Of a stretch of DNA of 64,000 nucleotides, positions 35,936 through 44,659 are shown piece by piece. The stretch comes from CAVVPY01 sp963750295. GTDB lineage: Bacteria; Actinomycetota; Actinomycetes; Mycobacteriales; Jatrophihabitantaceae. The notes beneath the pieces were generated by a model. That model searched no databases. It was given only the letters and a program-made list of their open reading frames with translations, and was not told the origin of the DNA. The stretch is taken from positions 276,841-340,840 of the forward strand of contig CAVVPY010000005.1 in assembly GCA_963750295.1 (NCBI GenBank), given 5' to 3'. How positions within the stretch are numbered: position 1 is the stretch's first letter; the number at the start of each line of letters is the position of its first letter. The translations under genes were made by a program, and so were the position numbers.

Positions 35936-37777
35936 TCACCCGACCACACACGACCGGAGCCGGGTCACGGCGGCGGCCTGGCGGCTCAGAGCGAGCGCGG
36001 CCCACGGATCACTGTCGACCGCCTGCGGATCCATTCGAACGACCGGGACGTGCGAGATCATCGGGTGCAGCGGACGCTCCCCGACCTCATCCGAGCCGAA
36101 CAACCGCTCGTGCAACTTCTCGCCCGGGCGCAACCCGGTGAACACGATCTCGACCGGCTTGCCCGACATCGAGATCATCCGCTGAGCGACGTCGACGATC
36201 TTCATCGGCTCGCCCATGTCGAGGACCAGTGCCTCGGCCCGCCGTCCGATCGCGCCGGCCTGGATGACGAGCTGACAGGCCTCGGGGATCGTCATGAAGA
36301 ACCGGGTCACGTCGGGGTCGGTCACGGTCACCGGACCGCCCGCTTCGATCTGTGCCGCGAACGAGTGCAGCACCGAGCCCCGCGAGCCCAGCACATTGCC
36401 GAAGCGCACCGAGAGGTACCGACCGTCCGTGGCCTGGTCCGCGAACCAGGCGGTGACCTGCTCGGCCAGGCGCTTCGAATTGCCGAGCGCGCTGACCGGG
36501 TTCGCCGCCTTGTCCGTGGAGATGTTCACGAATCGATCGACCTCGTGCCGGGCGGCCGCCCGAAGGACGTTGACCGTGCCATAGACGTTCGTCCGTAGTG
36601 CCTCGTACGGAAAGCGCTCGAGCAGGGTCAGATGCTTCAGCGCTGCCGCGTGAAAGACGACCTGCGGCTGATGGTCGTGGAAGACCTGCTCGACCGCGTG
36701 CTCGTCCCGGATGTCGGCCAGCACAAGTTCGGCGGACTCGAGCAGCGCCCGGCCGTAGATCGACAGTTCGACGGCGTGCAGCGCGGACTCGTCGCGATCG
36801 AGCATGACCAGTTCGGCCGGGCCGAACTTGTACAGTTGCCGGCACAGTTCCGAGCCGATCGAGCCGCCCGCGCCGGTGACCAGTACCCGCTTGTTGGTGA
36901 TGTACTCGGCGATCGCACGAACGTCGGTATCGACCGGCCGCCGCCCGATAACGTCCTGGACATTGACCTCGCGCAGGGTGGACAGCTGGATCTGCGCGGC
37001 ACGCAGGGTGTCCGACAGTGCGGGCAGCACCAGGCACGACAGCCCGGCCTCCTCGGCGAGGTCGGTGACCCGGCGCAGGAAGGCGGCATCGGCATTGTTG
37101 ATGGCGATGACCAGCCGGCGCACCTCGAGGCGGGCTGCGATGCTGGGCAGTTCGTCGAGCGGCCCGAGCACACGCACGCCGTACACCGACAGCTTCTGCT
37201 TGGACCTGTCGTCGTCGATCAGGCCCACCGGGGTGAACGGCGATGCCGGATCGCGCAACATGCGTTGGATCAACGCACTGCCAACCCAGCCGGCACCGAA
37301 GACCAGGATGCGTTCGCTGTCGTCGGCCGGGCGTCGCTGGGTTTGCCTGATCAACCGCTTGGCAAACCGAATCGCGGCCATTCCCATCAGCGTGAGCGGC
37401 CAGATGAGGAATGGCAAGCTACGCGGAACGCCGACGGGCCGCGCGATAAGGACAACTGCCGTCGCGACGACCGATTCCGCGGTCACCGATACCGCTATGG
37501 CTCGCATCTCGTCGAAACTGCCAACGACATACCGTCCGCCGTAATGCATTACGACAGCACTTATGACGAGTTGACCGGCGGCCAACAAGAATGCGGTTGC
37601 CGTGACGAGTTGCCAGCGGACCTGGTCGGCGTTGAAGTCGAATCGGGCCAGCGCGGCGAGTTCGGTGGCGACCAGCCAGACGACGATGTCGGTCAGAATT
37701 GCCGACGGGCCACCCAAGGCGGCTAGTCGGCGTATCGAGCCGAGCGCAGCCGAAGAAGCGCGCACGCGAAGTGGCAT
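35936..37777 (-). CDS. CapD/WbpM-like nucleoside-diphosphate-sugar 4,6-dehydratase
   Basis: The 613-residue protein has four N-terminal membrane helices, a CoA-binding-like Rossmann domain (VFGAGWVGSALIQRM), and a C-terminal SDR domain with NAD motif TGAGGSIGSELC. The catalytic region STDKAANPVSALGNSKRLAEQ has the Lys of the usual MxxxK or YxxxK motif, with Leu where Met or Tyr may stand, as in several CapD proteins. It probably converts UDP-GlcNAc to a 4-keto-6-deoxy sugar for surface glycans. The stop is 96 bp before the BY-kinase gene on the same strand. Confidence 0.9.
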   Translation of the reverse strand: MPLRVRASSAALGSIRRLAALGGPSAILTDIVVWLVATELAALARFDFNADQVRWQLVTATAFLLAAGQLVISAVVMHYGGRYVVGSFDEMRAIAVSVTAESVVATAVVLIARPVGVPRSLPFLIWPLTLMGMAAIRFAKRLIRQTQRRPADDSERILVFGAGWVGSALIQRMLRDPASPFTPVGLIDDDRSKQKLSVYGVRVLGPLDELPSIAARLEVRRLVIAINNADAAFLRRVTDLAEEAGLSCLVLPALSDTLRAAQIQLSTLREVNVQDVIGRRPVDTDVRAIAEYITNKRVLVTGAGGSIGSELCRQLYKFGPAELVMLDRDESALHAVELSIYGRALLESAELVLADIRDEHAVEQVFHDHQPQVVFHAAALKHLTLLERFPYEALRTNVYGTVNVLRAAARHEVDRFVNISTDKAANPVSALGNSKRLAEQVTAWFADQATDGRYLSVRFGNVLGSRGSVLHSFAAQIEAGGPVTVTDPDVTRFFMTIPEACQLVIQAGAIGRRAEALVLDMGEPMKIVDVAQRMISMSGKPVEIVFTGLRPGEKLHERLFGSDEVGERPLHPMISHVPVVRMDPQAVDSDPWAALALSRQAAAVTRLRSCVVG

Positions 37778-37956
37778 CCGAGCAGGTCCCCCGAAACTAC
37801 ATGCGCGTTAAGCGCAACTGCCCCACGTCCTGTGCGGGACGGCACCGAACCTAGATCCTTGACGATCAACGTGGCAAGGACGTTCGGCCAGAAATTAGCC
37901 TGCGCATTACTCGGGGGATTGCAAAACGACTTTCTGAGACTAACCCTGAGGAATTC

Positions 37957-38742
37957 TCAGGTCGGCAGCAACTTCGTGAGCTCTGGCGCGAGCGCCGAGG
38001 CGATCGCGACATATCCCTTCTCGTTGGGGTCCGCGGCGTCAGCCATCCACTCGGAGTGACCCCGCAACGGGTCGGTGAGCGCCAGGTAGGTGCCGCCGGC
38101 GGCCTCGACCGCGGTCTGCACCGCCTTGTCAACGGCCGTGAGATCCGCGGGATGCGCGCTGTCGCCCCAGAACGGTGCCACCGCGACGAGCTTGGCCTGG
38201 GGCAGTTTGTCGGCGAGCCTGGCGAATAGGGCCTTCGTCGCCGACTGGAGCGTGGCGGCGTCGTCGGACACGTCATTGCGCCCGCCACTGACCACGACGA
38301 TGTCGGGGTTCTTCGCGACCACCGCGTCGACGAGGTCGCGGTAGGTGTCACCGCTCGCCGGTGACGGCTTCGCGTACCCGGCACCATCGCGGGCCGCGAC
38401 GACGAGCTGCACTCCGAGCTGGGCCGCCAGCAGGTTGGTGAACCGCTTCGACTTGTCGACGCCGGCGCCGAGGGTCCAGTCATCGCCGATGAAGGCGATC
38501 GTCGCTGTCGATGCCGGGGGGGATTGGGAACCCGTCGGCGAGAGGCCGGACGACGGGGCGCCGGAACCGGTGGCGGACTCGGTGCCCGAGGGCACGGCGT
38601 CGATCGGCGAGACGGTGAAGCCCGGGGTCTCGCCGGCTTGGGGGACGGGGGAATCGTGGACGAGGACGTAGACCACCGCGCCGGCGACGAGAACGCTCGC
38701 GGCGAGCAGCAGAATGGTGAGGACGCGATTCACATCTGACAT
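37957..38742 (-). CDS. SGNH/GDSL-fold protein lacking catalytic Ser and His
   Basis: This 261-residue protein has an N-terminal membrane helix (ILLLAASVLVAGAVVYVLV), a Ser/Thr/Pro linker and an SGNH-type domain. Block I reads AFIGDDWTLGAG where GDS is normal, so the nucleophile Ser is Asp. Block III GGRND keeps the oxyanion Asn. Block V reads DAADPNEKGY where DxxHPNxxGY is normal, so the catalytic His is Asp. It may therefore bind and not cut glycan esters. The start follows GCCCTACGATG, without a clear ribosome site. It lies 180 bp upstream of the CapD-like gene on the same strand and diverges from the phosphatase gene. Confidence 0.85.
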   Translation of the reverse strand: MSDVNRVLTILLLAASVLVAGAVVYVLVHDSPVPQAGETPGFTVSPIDAVPSGTESATGSGAPSSGLSPTGSQSPPASTATIAFIGDDWTLGAGVDKSKRFTNLLAAQLGVQLVVAARDGAGYAKPSPASGDTYRDLVDAVVAKNPDIVVVSGGRNDVSDDAATLQSATKALFARLADKLPQAKLVAVAPFWGDSAHPADLTAVDKAVQTAVEAAGGTYLALTDPLRGHSEWMADAADPNEKGYVAIASALAPELTKLLPT

Positions 38743-38817
38743 CGTAGGGCCGGGTGCTTGCTGGCACTCGTTGGAGCCGTGCGCGGCGGCGCCGCGCAAT
38801 TCTGGAATAGTCGGGGT

Positions 38818-39411
38818 GTGGCGACTCCGAACGGTGCACCATTTCGCGTGCTCTTCGTGTGCACCGGAAATGTCTGCCGCTCACCGGTCGCCGAAAAGTT
38901 GTTCGGGCATCGCGCGGCAGGTTCCTACATCGCCTCGGCGAGTGCGGGAATTGCCGGGCTGGCCGGCTACGGGATCGATGAACCGTCCGCGCTGGCGCTT
39001 CGCGAACTCAATGGTGACCCGTCCGGGCACGTCGCCCGACGGGTGACTCCCTCGCTGGTCGCGGCCGCAGATCTGATCCTCACGGCCGACGGCGACCACC
39101 GCTCGTCCATCGTGCAAACGGCGCCGAAGACCTTTCGCCGCACGTTCACGTTGCGCGAGTTCGGCCGGCTCGGTGCCGGGCTGCCCCAGCGGACCGGCGC
39201 GGCGACGCCGCAGGCATTGCGCGCGCGGGTGGCCGACGTCGCCGAGCAGCGCGGTCTCGTCGACGTGCCCGAGCCGGGCGAGGACGACATCGGCGATCCG
39301 TTCGGGGCCGGCCTCGAGGTGGCGCGGCTCACCGTCGCCCAGATCTCGACGGCGATCGACGCTGTGATCCAGGTGTTGGGCTTGCGTGATCTGTCGCGTC
39401 GCCTGGCGTGA
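38818..39411 (+). CDS. Low-molecular-weight protein tyrosine phosphatase
   Basis: The 197-residue phosphatase has the P-loop C15-TGNVC-R21-S (CX5R) right after the first strand and the general-acid region DDIGDPFGAG. It is longer than the usual 150-160 residues, with an insertion around residues 115-145. It should reverse Tyr phosphorylation by the two BY-kinases that flank it. GTG at 38818 was chosen over an upstream frame because the conserved domain begins immediately. It diverges from the SGNH gene. Confidence 0.93.
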   Translation: MATPNGAPFRVLFVCTGNVCRSPVAEKLFGHRAAGSYIASASAGIAGLAGYGIDEPSALALRELNGDPSGHVARRVTPSLVAAADLILTADGDHRSSIVQTAPKTFRRTFTLREFGRLGAGLPQRTGAATPQALRARVADVAEQRGLVDVPEPGEDDIGDPFGAGLEVARLTVAQISTAIDAVIQVLGLRDLSRRLA

Positions 39412-39421
39412 GCATGAAAGC

Positions 39422-39670
39422 ATGAGCGGCGTGACTGTCAGCGACTCGAACGAGACCTCGGCCTCGTCGAGTGAGACGCCGTCCTCGAACGAGCTCCCGG
39501 GCTCGTACGAGACCGTGTCGCGGCGGTCGAGCAGTCGCGGGCCTCGCTCCTACCGGCGGCTGCGACGCTGGATGCGACACACGCCGAACGGCACGATCGC
39601 CGTCAATCTCGTCGCCCTCGGCCTTGCCCTGGTGCTGATCGCCGGCGTGCTGGCCGTGACGATTCTCTGA
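39422..39670 (+). CDS. Small membrane protein with acidic/Ser-rich N-terminus
   Basis: This 82-residue protein has about 45 residues rich in Ser, Glu and Asn, a strongly basic stretch (RGPRSYRRLRRWMRH), and one C-terminal helix (VNLVALGLALVLIAGVLAVTIL). No family is recognised. It starts 10 bp after the phosphatase stop and is probably co-transcribed with it. It could be an accessory or substrate of the phosphatase or kinases, but nothing in it proves that. The arginines before the helix suggest that the N-terminus stays in the cytoplasm. Confidence 0.65.
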   Translation: MSGVTVSDSNETSASSSETPSSNELPGSYETVSRRSSSRGPRSYRRLRRWMRHTPNGTIAVNLVALGLALVLIAGVLAVTIL

Positions 39671-39718
39671 GCCCTCTCGACTGAACTACTGAGGGTCGGC
39701 TGACCTATTGAGGGTTCC

Positions 39719-41962
39719 TCAGCGCCGCTGATCGTCGGCGTGGACGCGGTACTCGTCGTACTCGTCGTCGGAGTCCTGAAGCGGCAACTCGTCCTGACCG
39801 TCGACCAGCACGGGGATGTCGTCGTCAGACTCGTCGACGATCGCCGGCGGCAGCAGGACGTAGTCGTCGTCCTCGTCGAAGGCGTACGGCGGGTACTCGT
39901 CGTCGAACTCGGGATCGAACTGGAATCCGCCGCGATAGTCCAACGGGTCGCCACCGAGCGCGTCGAGGATCTCGGCCGGAGCCTCGTCCGTGTCGCCCGG
40001 GAAGGGGCCGAACTGTGCCGTTGCATGTTCCGGGTGGCCGTTGGGCACCGAGCCGTTGACCGCGACGGTCGCGCTCTCGCCCGGCTCGTCGGTTGCCAGT
40101 TCGTCGGTTGCCAGTTCGTCGGTTGTCGCGGCGGGGTCGATGGAGGCCTCGTCCGCGAGGGTCTGCTCTGAGGTCGGCGCCAGGTCGCCGGAGGCATCGC
40201 CCGGCTCGACCAGCGACTCACCCATGTCCGCCTCGCCGAGTTCACCCTCGACGTCGAGTTTCCGCCCGACGGCGGGTGCCTCGGCCGAATGGCCACTCAA
40301 CGGCAAGGACCAGATCGCGTCGTCGTCCAGCACGCCGCCAGCGCCGACAGCAAGCTCTTCATCAGGGCTGCCGTGCCGCGCGCGCCTGGGACGGCGCGAT
40401 TCCTTGCGGTCTTCGCGGGCATCCTCGCGGGACGCTCTGCGCGACCGTTTACGCGCGGCGCGCGGGCTCGACGCGCCGACGACGATCTCGTCGGTGCTCG
40501 TTGCGTCGTCGAGCAGTGTCGCTGCGGTGCCAGCTGATGCGGTCTCGGCCGCGGCGGAGCGGCGTTCACTGCGGGTCGAGCGCTCCCTGCCGTCGCCGGA
40601 ACCGTTGGGCCGGTATGCGTAGTAGTAGTAGCCGTACTCGTAGTCGTACTTGCCGCCGCCACCGCGCGTGATCATGTTCAGGATGACCCCGACCGGCCGT
40701 CGGCCGACCTTCTCGAGGGCGGCGATCGAGCGGATCGCCTGATCCTTGGTCGTCTTGCCCGCGCGGTGGACGAGCACGGTGGCGTCGGCGAGTGTCGAGA
40801 TCTCGGCGCCGTCGGTGACCGGAAGCAGCGGCGGGGTGTCGATGATCGTGTAGTCGACCTTGGCCGCGACGTCGAGGATGACCTGCTTGGCGTGCTGGCT
40901 GATCAGCAACTCGCTCGGGTTCGGCGGAATCGGCCCGGACGTCAGCACGGCCAGGTTGTGCCCGGCGTTCTGCAGCACGCTCTCGACCGGCGTCTTGCCG
41001 ATCACCACGGTCGTGAACCCGACGTCCCCGACCAGGCCGAGCGATTTGGCGATGGACGGCCGGCGCAGGTCGGCTTCGATGAGGCAGACCCGGGACCCGG
41101 CCTCGGCCAGCGCGGCGGCCAGGTTGATGGCGGTCGTGGACTTGCCCTCGCCGGGGATCGCGCTGGTGACCGCGATGATGCGCGGCGGGTTGTCGACGTC
41201 GACGAACTGCAGGTTGGTCCGCAGTTGCCGGTAGGCCTCGGAACGCGCGCTGTGCGGGTCGCCGCGGAAGGCGATCGGCAGCCGGGCGGTGCGCTTGTCG
41301 AAGGGCACTGTCCCGAGCAGGGCGACGCCCATCTGCTCGAAGTCCTTGGTGTTCTTGACGGTGTTGTCGAGCACCTCGCGACCGAGCGCGAACGCGATGC
41401 CGCCGAGCAGGCCGAGGATGAGCCCGAGACCGATGTTGACGATCTTGTTCGGCTTGATGGGCGTACCTGGGACGGTGGCCGGCCGGATTTCGGTCAGCGT
41501 GACGAGCGGGCTTCCCTTGGCGTCGACGTCGGTGGCCTGAACCGCCTCGATGAACTGGGCGGTGACGGCGCGGGCAAGGGTCGCCGCCTGGGCTGGGTTG
41601 TGATCGGTGACGTGCAGGTTGATGAGCACCTTGTTCAGCGGCGCGTCCGCGGTGATCTTGGCTGCGAGTTGCTGGTCGGTCATCGTCAGCCCGAGTGAAG
41701 AGATCACCGGCGTCGTGACCTTGGGGCTGTTGGCGATCGCGATGTAGGACTGCACGCGCGACGTCGCGAACGTGTTGCCCGAGTTGATCGTCGCGCTGTC
41801 AGCGATGTCGACCGACGATGCGACGAAGACCTGGGCGGTCGCCTGATAGACCTTCTGGGTCGCCAGTGTCAGCGCTAGGCCGACGCCGATCCCCACGACC
41901 ACAACGGCCAGGATCAGTGCCCAACTCTTGCGCAGCACTCGGATGTAGTCCCGCAGATCCAC
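39719..41962 (-). CDS. Wzz/BY-kinase fusion with a 290-residue acidic C-terminal extension (copy 2)
   Basis: This 747-residue paralogue of the other BY-kinase has the same Wzz and kinase layout: SAIPGEGKSTT (Walker A), CLIEADLRRP, YTIIDTPPLLPV and RGDPHSARSEAYRQLRTNLQF. A tyrosine cluster, YDYEYGYYYYAYRP, lies near residue 445. Beyond it the protein continues for about 290 residues of disordered, Ala/Glu/Asp-rich sequence with repeated TDELA units. It ends with a second Tyr/acid-rich patch (FDPEFDDEYPPYAFDEDDDY, DSDDEYDEY). The extension is absent from copy 1. It faces the sugar transferase gene across a 400-bp intergenic region. Confidence 0.92.
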   Translation of the reverse strand: MDLRDYIRVLRKSWALILAVVVVGIGVGLALTLATQKVYQATAQVFVASSVDIADSATINSGNTFATSRVQSYIAIANSPKVTTPVISSLGLTMTDQQLAAKITADAPLNKVLINLHVTDHNPAQAATLARAVTAQFIEAVQATDVDAKGSPLVTLTEIRPATVPGTPIKPNKIVNIGLGLILGLLGGIAFALGREVLDNTVKNTKDFEQMGVALLGTVPFDKRTARLPIAFRGDPHSARSEAYRQLRTNLQFVDVDNPPRIIAVTSAIPGEGKSTTAINLAAALAEAGSRVCLIEADLRRPSIAKSLGLVGDVGFTTVVIGKTPVESVLQNAGHNLAVLTSGPIPPNPSELLISQHAKQVILDVAAKVDYTIIDTPPLLPVTDGAEISTLADATVLVHRAGKTTKDQAIRSIAALEKVGRRPVGVILNMITRGGGGKYDYEYGYYYYAYRPNGSGDGRERSTRSERRSAAAETASAGTAATLLDDATSTDEIVVGASSPRAARKRSRRASREDAREDRKESRRPRRARHGSPDEELAVGAGGVLDDDAIWSLPLSGHSAEAPAVGRKLDVEGELGEADMGESLVEPGDASGDLAPTSEQTLADEASIDPAATTDELATDELATDEPGESATVAVNGSVPNGHPEHATAQFGPFPGDTDEAPAEILDALGGDPLDYRGGFQFDPEFDDEYPPYAFDEDDDYVLLPPAIVDESDDDIPVLVDGQDELPLQDSDDEYDEYRVHADDQRR

Positions 41963-42362
41963 AATTCGCCCTCTCGACTACGGCTGGCGGAGGTTAGCGT
42001 ACCTGCCGCCCCGGGACCTCGCGGCTCTCACGGTGCCTGCGGAGGGTCGAGCGGCGAATCGAGCCTCATCCTCTTCGCAGCTTTGCCGGCTGCCAGCTTA
42101 TGCGCTGAATACGTAATTTGTCGTGAACACACTGTCTGTCTGGTGCGTCCCGGCAGGGCTCAGCACCAGACCTTTCCCTGGTGGAAACCGATGTGTCACG
42201 ATTCGGCGGAAACCTTGCCCGAACACCTCGCGAGGGACGATCTGAACGGAGGGCAGCGCGCATGACCGGTCAGTTGCCGAACAGCGCGCGCGTCGTTGAT
42301 CAGTAAGCGTCCTTGAACAGCGAGCACGACACATCAAGACCGATCGGACCGGAGCTAAACCT
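41963..42362. other. Gene-free region between divergent BY-kinase and sugar transferase genes
   Basis: No convincing gene or structural RNA was found in these 400 bp. The stretch around 42090-42180 is less GC-rich than its surroundings and is the natural place for the two divergent promoters. Short frames on both strands do not show codon bias. No clear paired -35/-10 boxes were identified. Confidence 0.5.
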
Positions 42363-43877
42363 GTGACCCGCCCCGCCAGCCAGGAGATCGAGACTCCACC
42401 AGCGGCGCCGGTCTCGCCTGCCGAGTCGGCCCCACGCGATCACAGCAGCCCCGACGCGACGATAACGGCGGCGTTTGCGCCGCTGTGGTCGGTGCGATAC
42501 CGAATCGCGTTGGTGACGATGGATCTGTGCTGCATCATCATCGCGACCGTCGTCGGCTACCAGTTGCGTTTCGGCATCAACGGCACGAGCGCGTCGTTGA
42601 GCTATCTGGGGACCGGGCTGCTCATCGCCGCCGGGTGGATCGTCGCGCTCCAGGCGGTCGGCGGCTACGAGATCCGGCACCTCGCGACCGGTCCGGAGGA
42701 ATCCAAGCGGGTGCTCCGGGCGAGCGCGGTGACCGTCAGTGTCCTGGCCATCTACTGCTACGCCACGCGGACCGATCTGGCTCGCGGCTACGTCATCGGC
42801 GTGATCCCGGCGGGAATCGTGCTTGTCCTGCTCGGCCGGACGGCCATGCGCGCCTACGTGCGCGGGCACCGGCGGCGTGGCGAGTGGGTGCATCGCATCG
42901 TCGCCGTGGGGACGACTGATTCGGTGCGGCACCTGCTGTCGGTCACCGAGCGCGCCAAGGGCGCAGGACTGCTGATCGTCGGCGCGTGCGTCGAGGACGC
43001 CCCCATCGGGACCGAGATCGCCCCGAACGTGCCGGTCGTCGGAGGCGTGCGGGACGCCGCTGCCGCCGCCGAACGGGTCGACGCCGAAGTCGTGGCGGTC
43101 ACCGGCAACGGACTCGGGCCGGTCGGCGTGCGCGAACTCGGGTGGCAGCTCGAGGGTTCCGGACGGGGGCTGGTCATGGCACCGGCGCTCACCGAGATCG
43201 CCGGCCCACGCGTGCACGTCAGTCCGGTCGAAGGGCTGCCGCTGTTCTGGCTGGAGCAGCCGCGGCTCGGCCGGCTGCCCCGGGTCGTCAAGCGCACCGT
43301 CGACCTGGTCGGGGCGAGCGTGCTCATGCTGCTGGCGCTGCCTGTTCTGATCATCACCGCGACAGCGATCAAGCTGACCAGCCGCGGGCCGGTGTTCTTC
43401 CGCCAGATCCGCCTCGGCACGAACGGGCGCGAGTTCTCGATCGTGAAATTCCGCTCGATGTACGCCGACGCCCACGAGCAGCGCGACGTCTATCTCGAGC
43501 AGAACGAGCAGGACGGCGGCGGCGTGCTGTTCAAGATCCGCCGCGACCCGCGCGTCACCCCGGTGGGTCGCTGGATCCGGCGGCTGTCCATCGACGAATT
43601 GCCGCAACTGGTGCACGTCCTCACCGGCACGATGAGCCTCGTCGGTCCGCGCCCGCTGGCAGCCGAGGACTCGGTCTACACCGGCTCGGCCAGGCGCCGG
43701 CTGCTCGTCCGGCCGGGCCTGACCGGCCTCTGGCAGGTCAGCGGCCGCTCCGAGCTCAGCTGGGAGGACGCGGTCCGCCTCGACCTGTACTACGTCGAGA
43801 ACTGGAGCCTGGGTCTCGACATCAGCATCCTGTTCCGCACGATCGTCGTCGTATTGGCACGAAAGGGGGCCTATTGA
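42363..43877 (+). CDS. Polyprenyl-phosphate sugar-1-phosphate transferase (WcaJ/WbaP-like)
   Basis: The 504-residue membrane enzyme starts exopolysaccharide synthesis by moving a sugar phosphate to undecaprenyl phosphate. Four N-terminal helices, a CoA-binding-like cytosolic domain and the C-terminal bacterial sugar transferase domain are visible: KRTVDLVGASVLMLLALPVL, GPVFFRQIRLGTNGREFSIVKFRSM, RWIRRLSIDELPQL and GPRPL. The start is GTG after GGAGCTAAACC. It diverges from BY-kinase copy 2. It is the initiating step of the locus. Confidence 0.94.
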   Translation: MTRPASQEIETPPAAPVSPAESAPRDHSSPDATITAAFAPLWSVRYRIALVTMDLCCIIIATVVGYQLRFGINGTSASLSYLGTGLLIAAGWIVALQAVGGYEIRHLATGPEESKRVLRASAVTVSVLAIYCYATRTDLARGYVIGVIPAGIVLVLLGRTAMRAYVRGHRRRGEWVHRIVAVGTTDSVRHLLSVTERAKGAGLLIVGACVEDAPIGTEIAPNVPVVGGVRDAAAAAERVDAEVVAVTGNGLGPVGVRELGWQLEGSGRGLVMAPALTEIAGPRVHVSPVEGLPLFWLEQPRLGRLPRVVKRTVDLVGASVLMLLALPVLIITATAIKLTSRGPVFFRQIRLGTNGREFSIVKFRSMYADAHEQRDVYLEQNEQDGGGVLFKIRRDPRVTPVGRWIRRLSIDELPQLVHVLTGTMSLVGPRPLAAEDSVYTGSARRRLLVRPGLTGLWQVSGRSELSWEDAVRLDLYYVENWSLGLDISILFRTIVVVLARKGAY

Positions 43878-44087
43878 CACCATTGGCCGACGTCAGCCTC
43901 AAGTGAACGGTGACGTAGCCCTGTCGCGACTGCGTCCGCGACGTTTCGCGTAGGTTACGGCCGAACTATGTGGAGCATTCGACTTCTCATCCGGCGCCAA
44001 ACCGGCTACCGTTCCAACGAAGCAAGATCCGACGTCCACCGTGCAAGCACCCGACAAGAAGCAGCACGAACCCCGGAGGGACCTCCA

Positions 44088-44591
44088 ATGTCAGTAACGA
44101 AGCGGCTTTTCGCCGCTGTACTCGCGGTGATCGGACTGGTCATTGCGGCCGCCTCCCTTGGGATGCCGGCCTCGGCGTACCCCACCGGAACTGCGCCGAA
44201 GATCGCCCTGAGCACCGACACCATCCCGGCCGGTGACTCGCTCACCGTCACGGGCCAAAACTTCACCCCGAACTCTTCGGCTGACCTGTCGCTGCACTCG
44301 AGCCCGGTTTCGCTCGGCTCGGTCACGACGGACGGCAACGGCGAGTTCTCGGCCGTGGTGACGATTCCGTCCGACACGACCGTCGGTGCGCACACCATCG
44401 AGGCCGTCGACACCCCGACCGGCGACGTTGCGGTTGCACCGCTGACCGTCACCGCCGGCGGCGGCGGCACCCCGCCCCCGCTGGGCGGCACCGGTGTGGC
44501 TGTCATCGGGATCGGCGCGCTCGGCGTGGTCCTGCTCGTCGGCGGTGGCCTCATGCTGATGGCCGGCCGTCGTCGCAAGGTCACCATCTGA
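44088..44591 (+). CDS. Secreted TIG/IPT-like cell-wall protein with C-terminal helix
   Basis: The 167-residue protein has a signal peptide (LFAAVLAVIGLVIAAASLGMPASA), a single IPT/TIG-like beta domain (ALSTDTIPAGDSLTVTGQNFTPNS) and a C-terminal hydrophobic helix ending RRRK. Before the helix it reads PPPLGGTGV, which resembles the LAxTG class of sortase motifs loosely. The start ATG follows GGAGGGACCTCCA. It is followed by a strong hairpin and is probably a monocistronic wall protein. The 210 bp upstream contain no gene. Confidence 0.8.
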   Translation: MSVTKRLFAAVLAVIGLVIAAASLGMPASAYPTGTAPKIALSTDTIPAGDSLTVTGQNFTPNSSADLSLHSSPVSLGSVTTDGNGEFSAVVTIPSDTTVGAHTIEAVDTPTGDVAVAPLTVTAGGGGTPPPLGGTGVAVIGIGALGVVLLVGGGLMLMAGRRRKVTI

Positions 44592-44610
44592 CCGAGTTAT
44601 GAGCTAACGC

Positions 44611-44644
44611 CTCAGGGCGGCCCGCGACTGCGGGCCGCCCTGAG
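44611..44644. terminator. Perfect 15-bp hairpin downstream of the TIG-like gene
   Basis: CTCAGGGCGGCCCGC and its exact inverse flank a GACT loop. It starts 19 bp after the stop codon, with no U tract, in the usual actinomycete style. Confidence 0.85.
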
Positions 44645-44659
44645 CGTGTGTAGGGGCCG

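Noticed and set aside
36480..36520. Inactive CapD because the catalytic Met/Tyr is Leu
   Set aside because: From memory of the family, Leu at this position occurs in apparently functional CapD-like proteins, so it was not raised as a finding.
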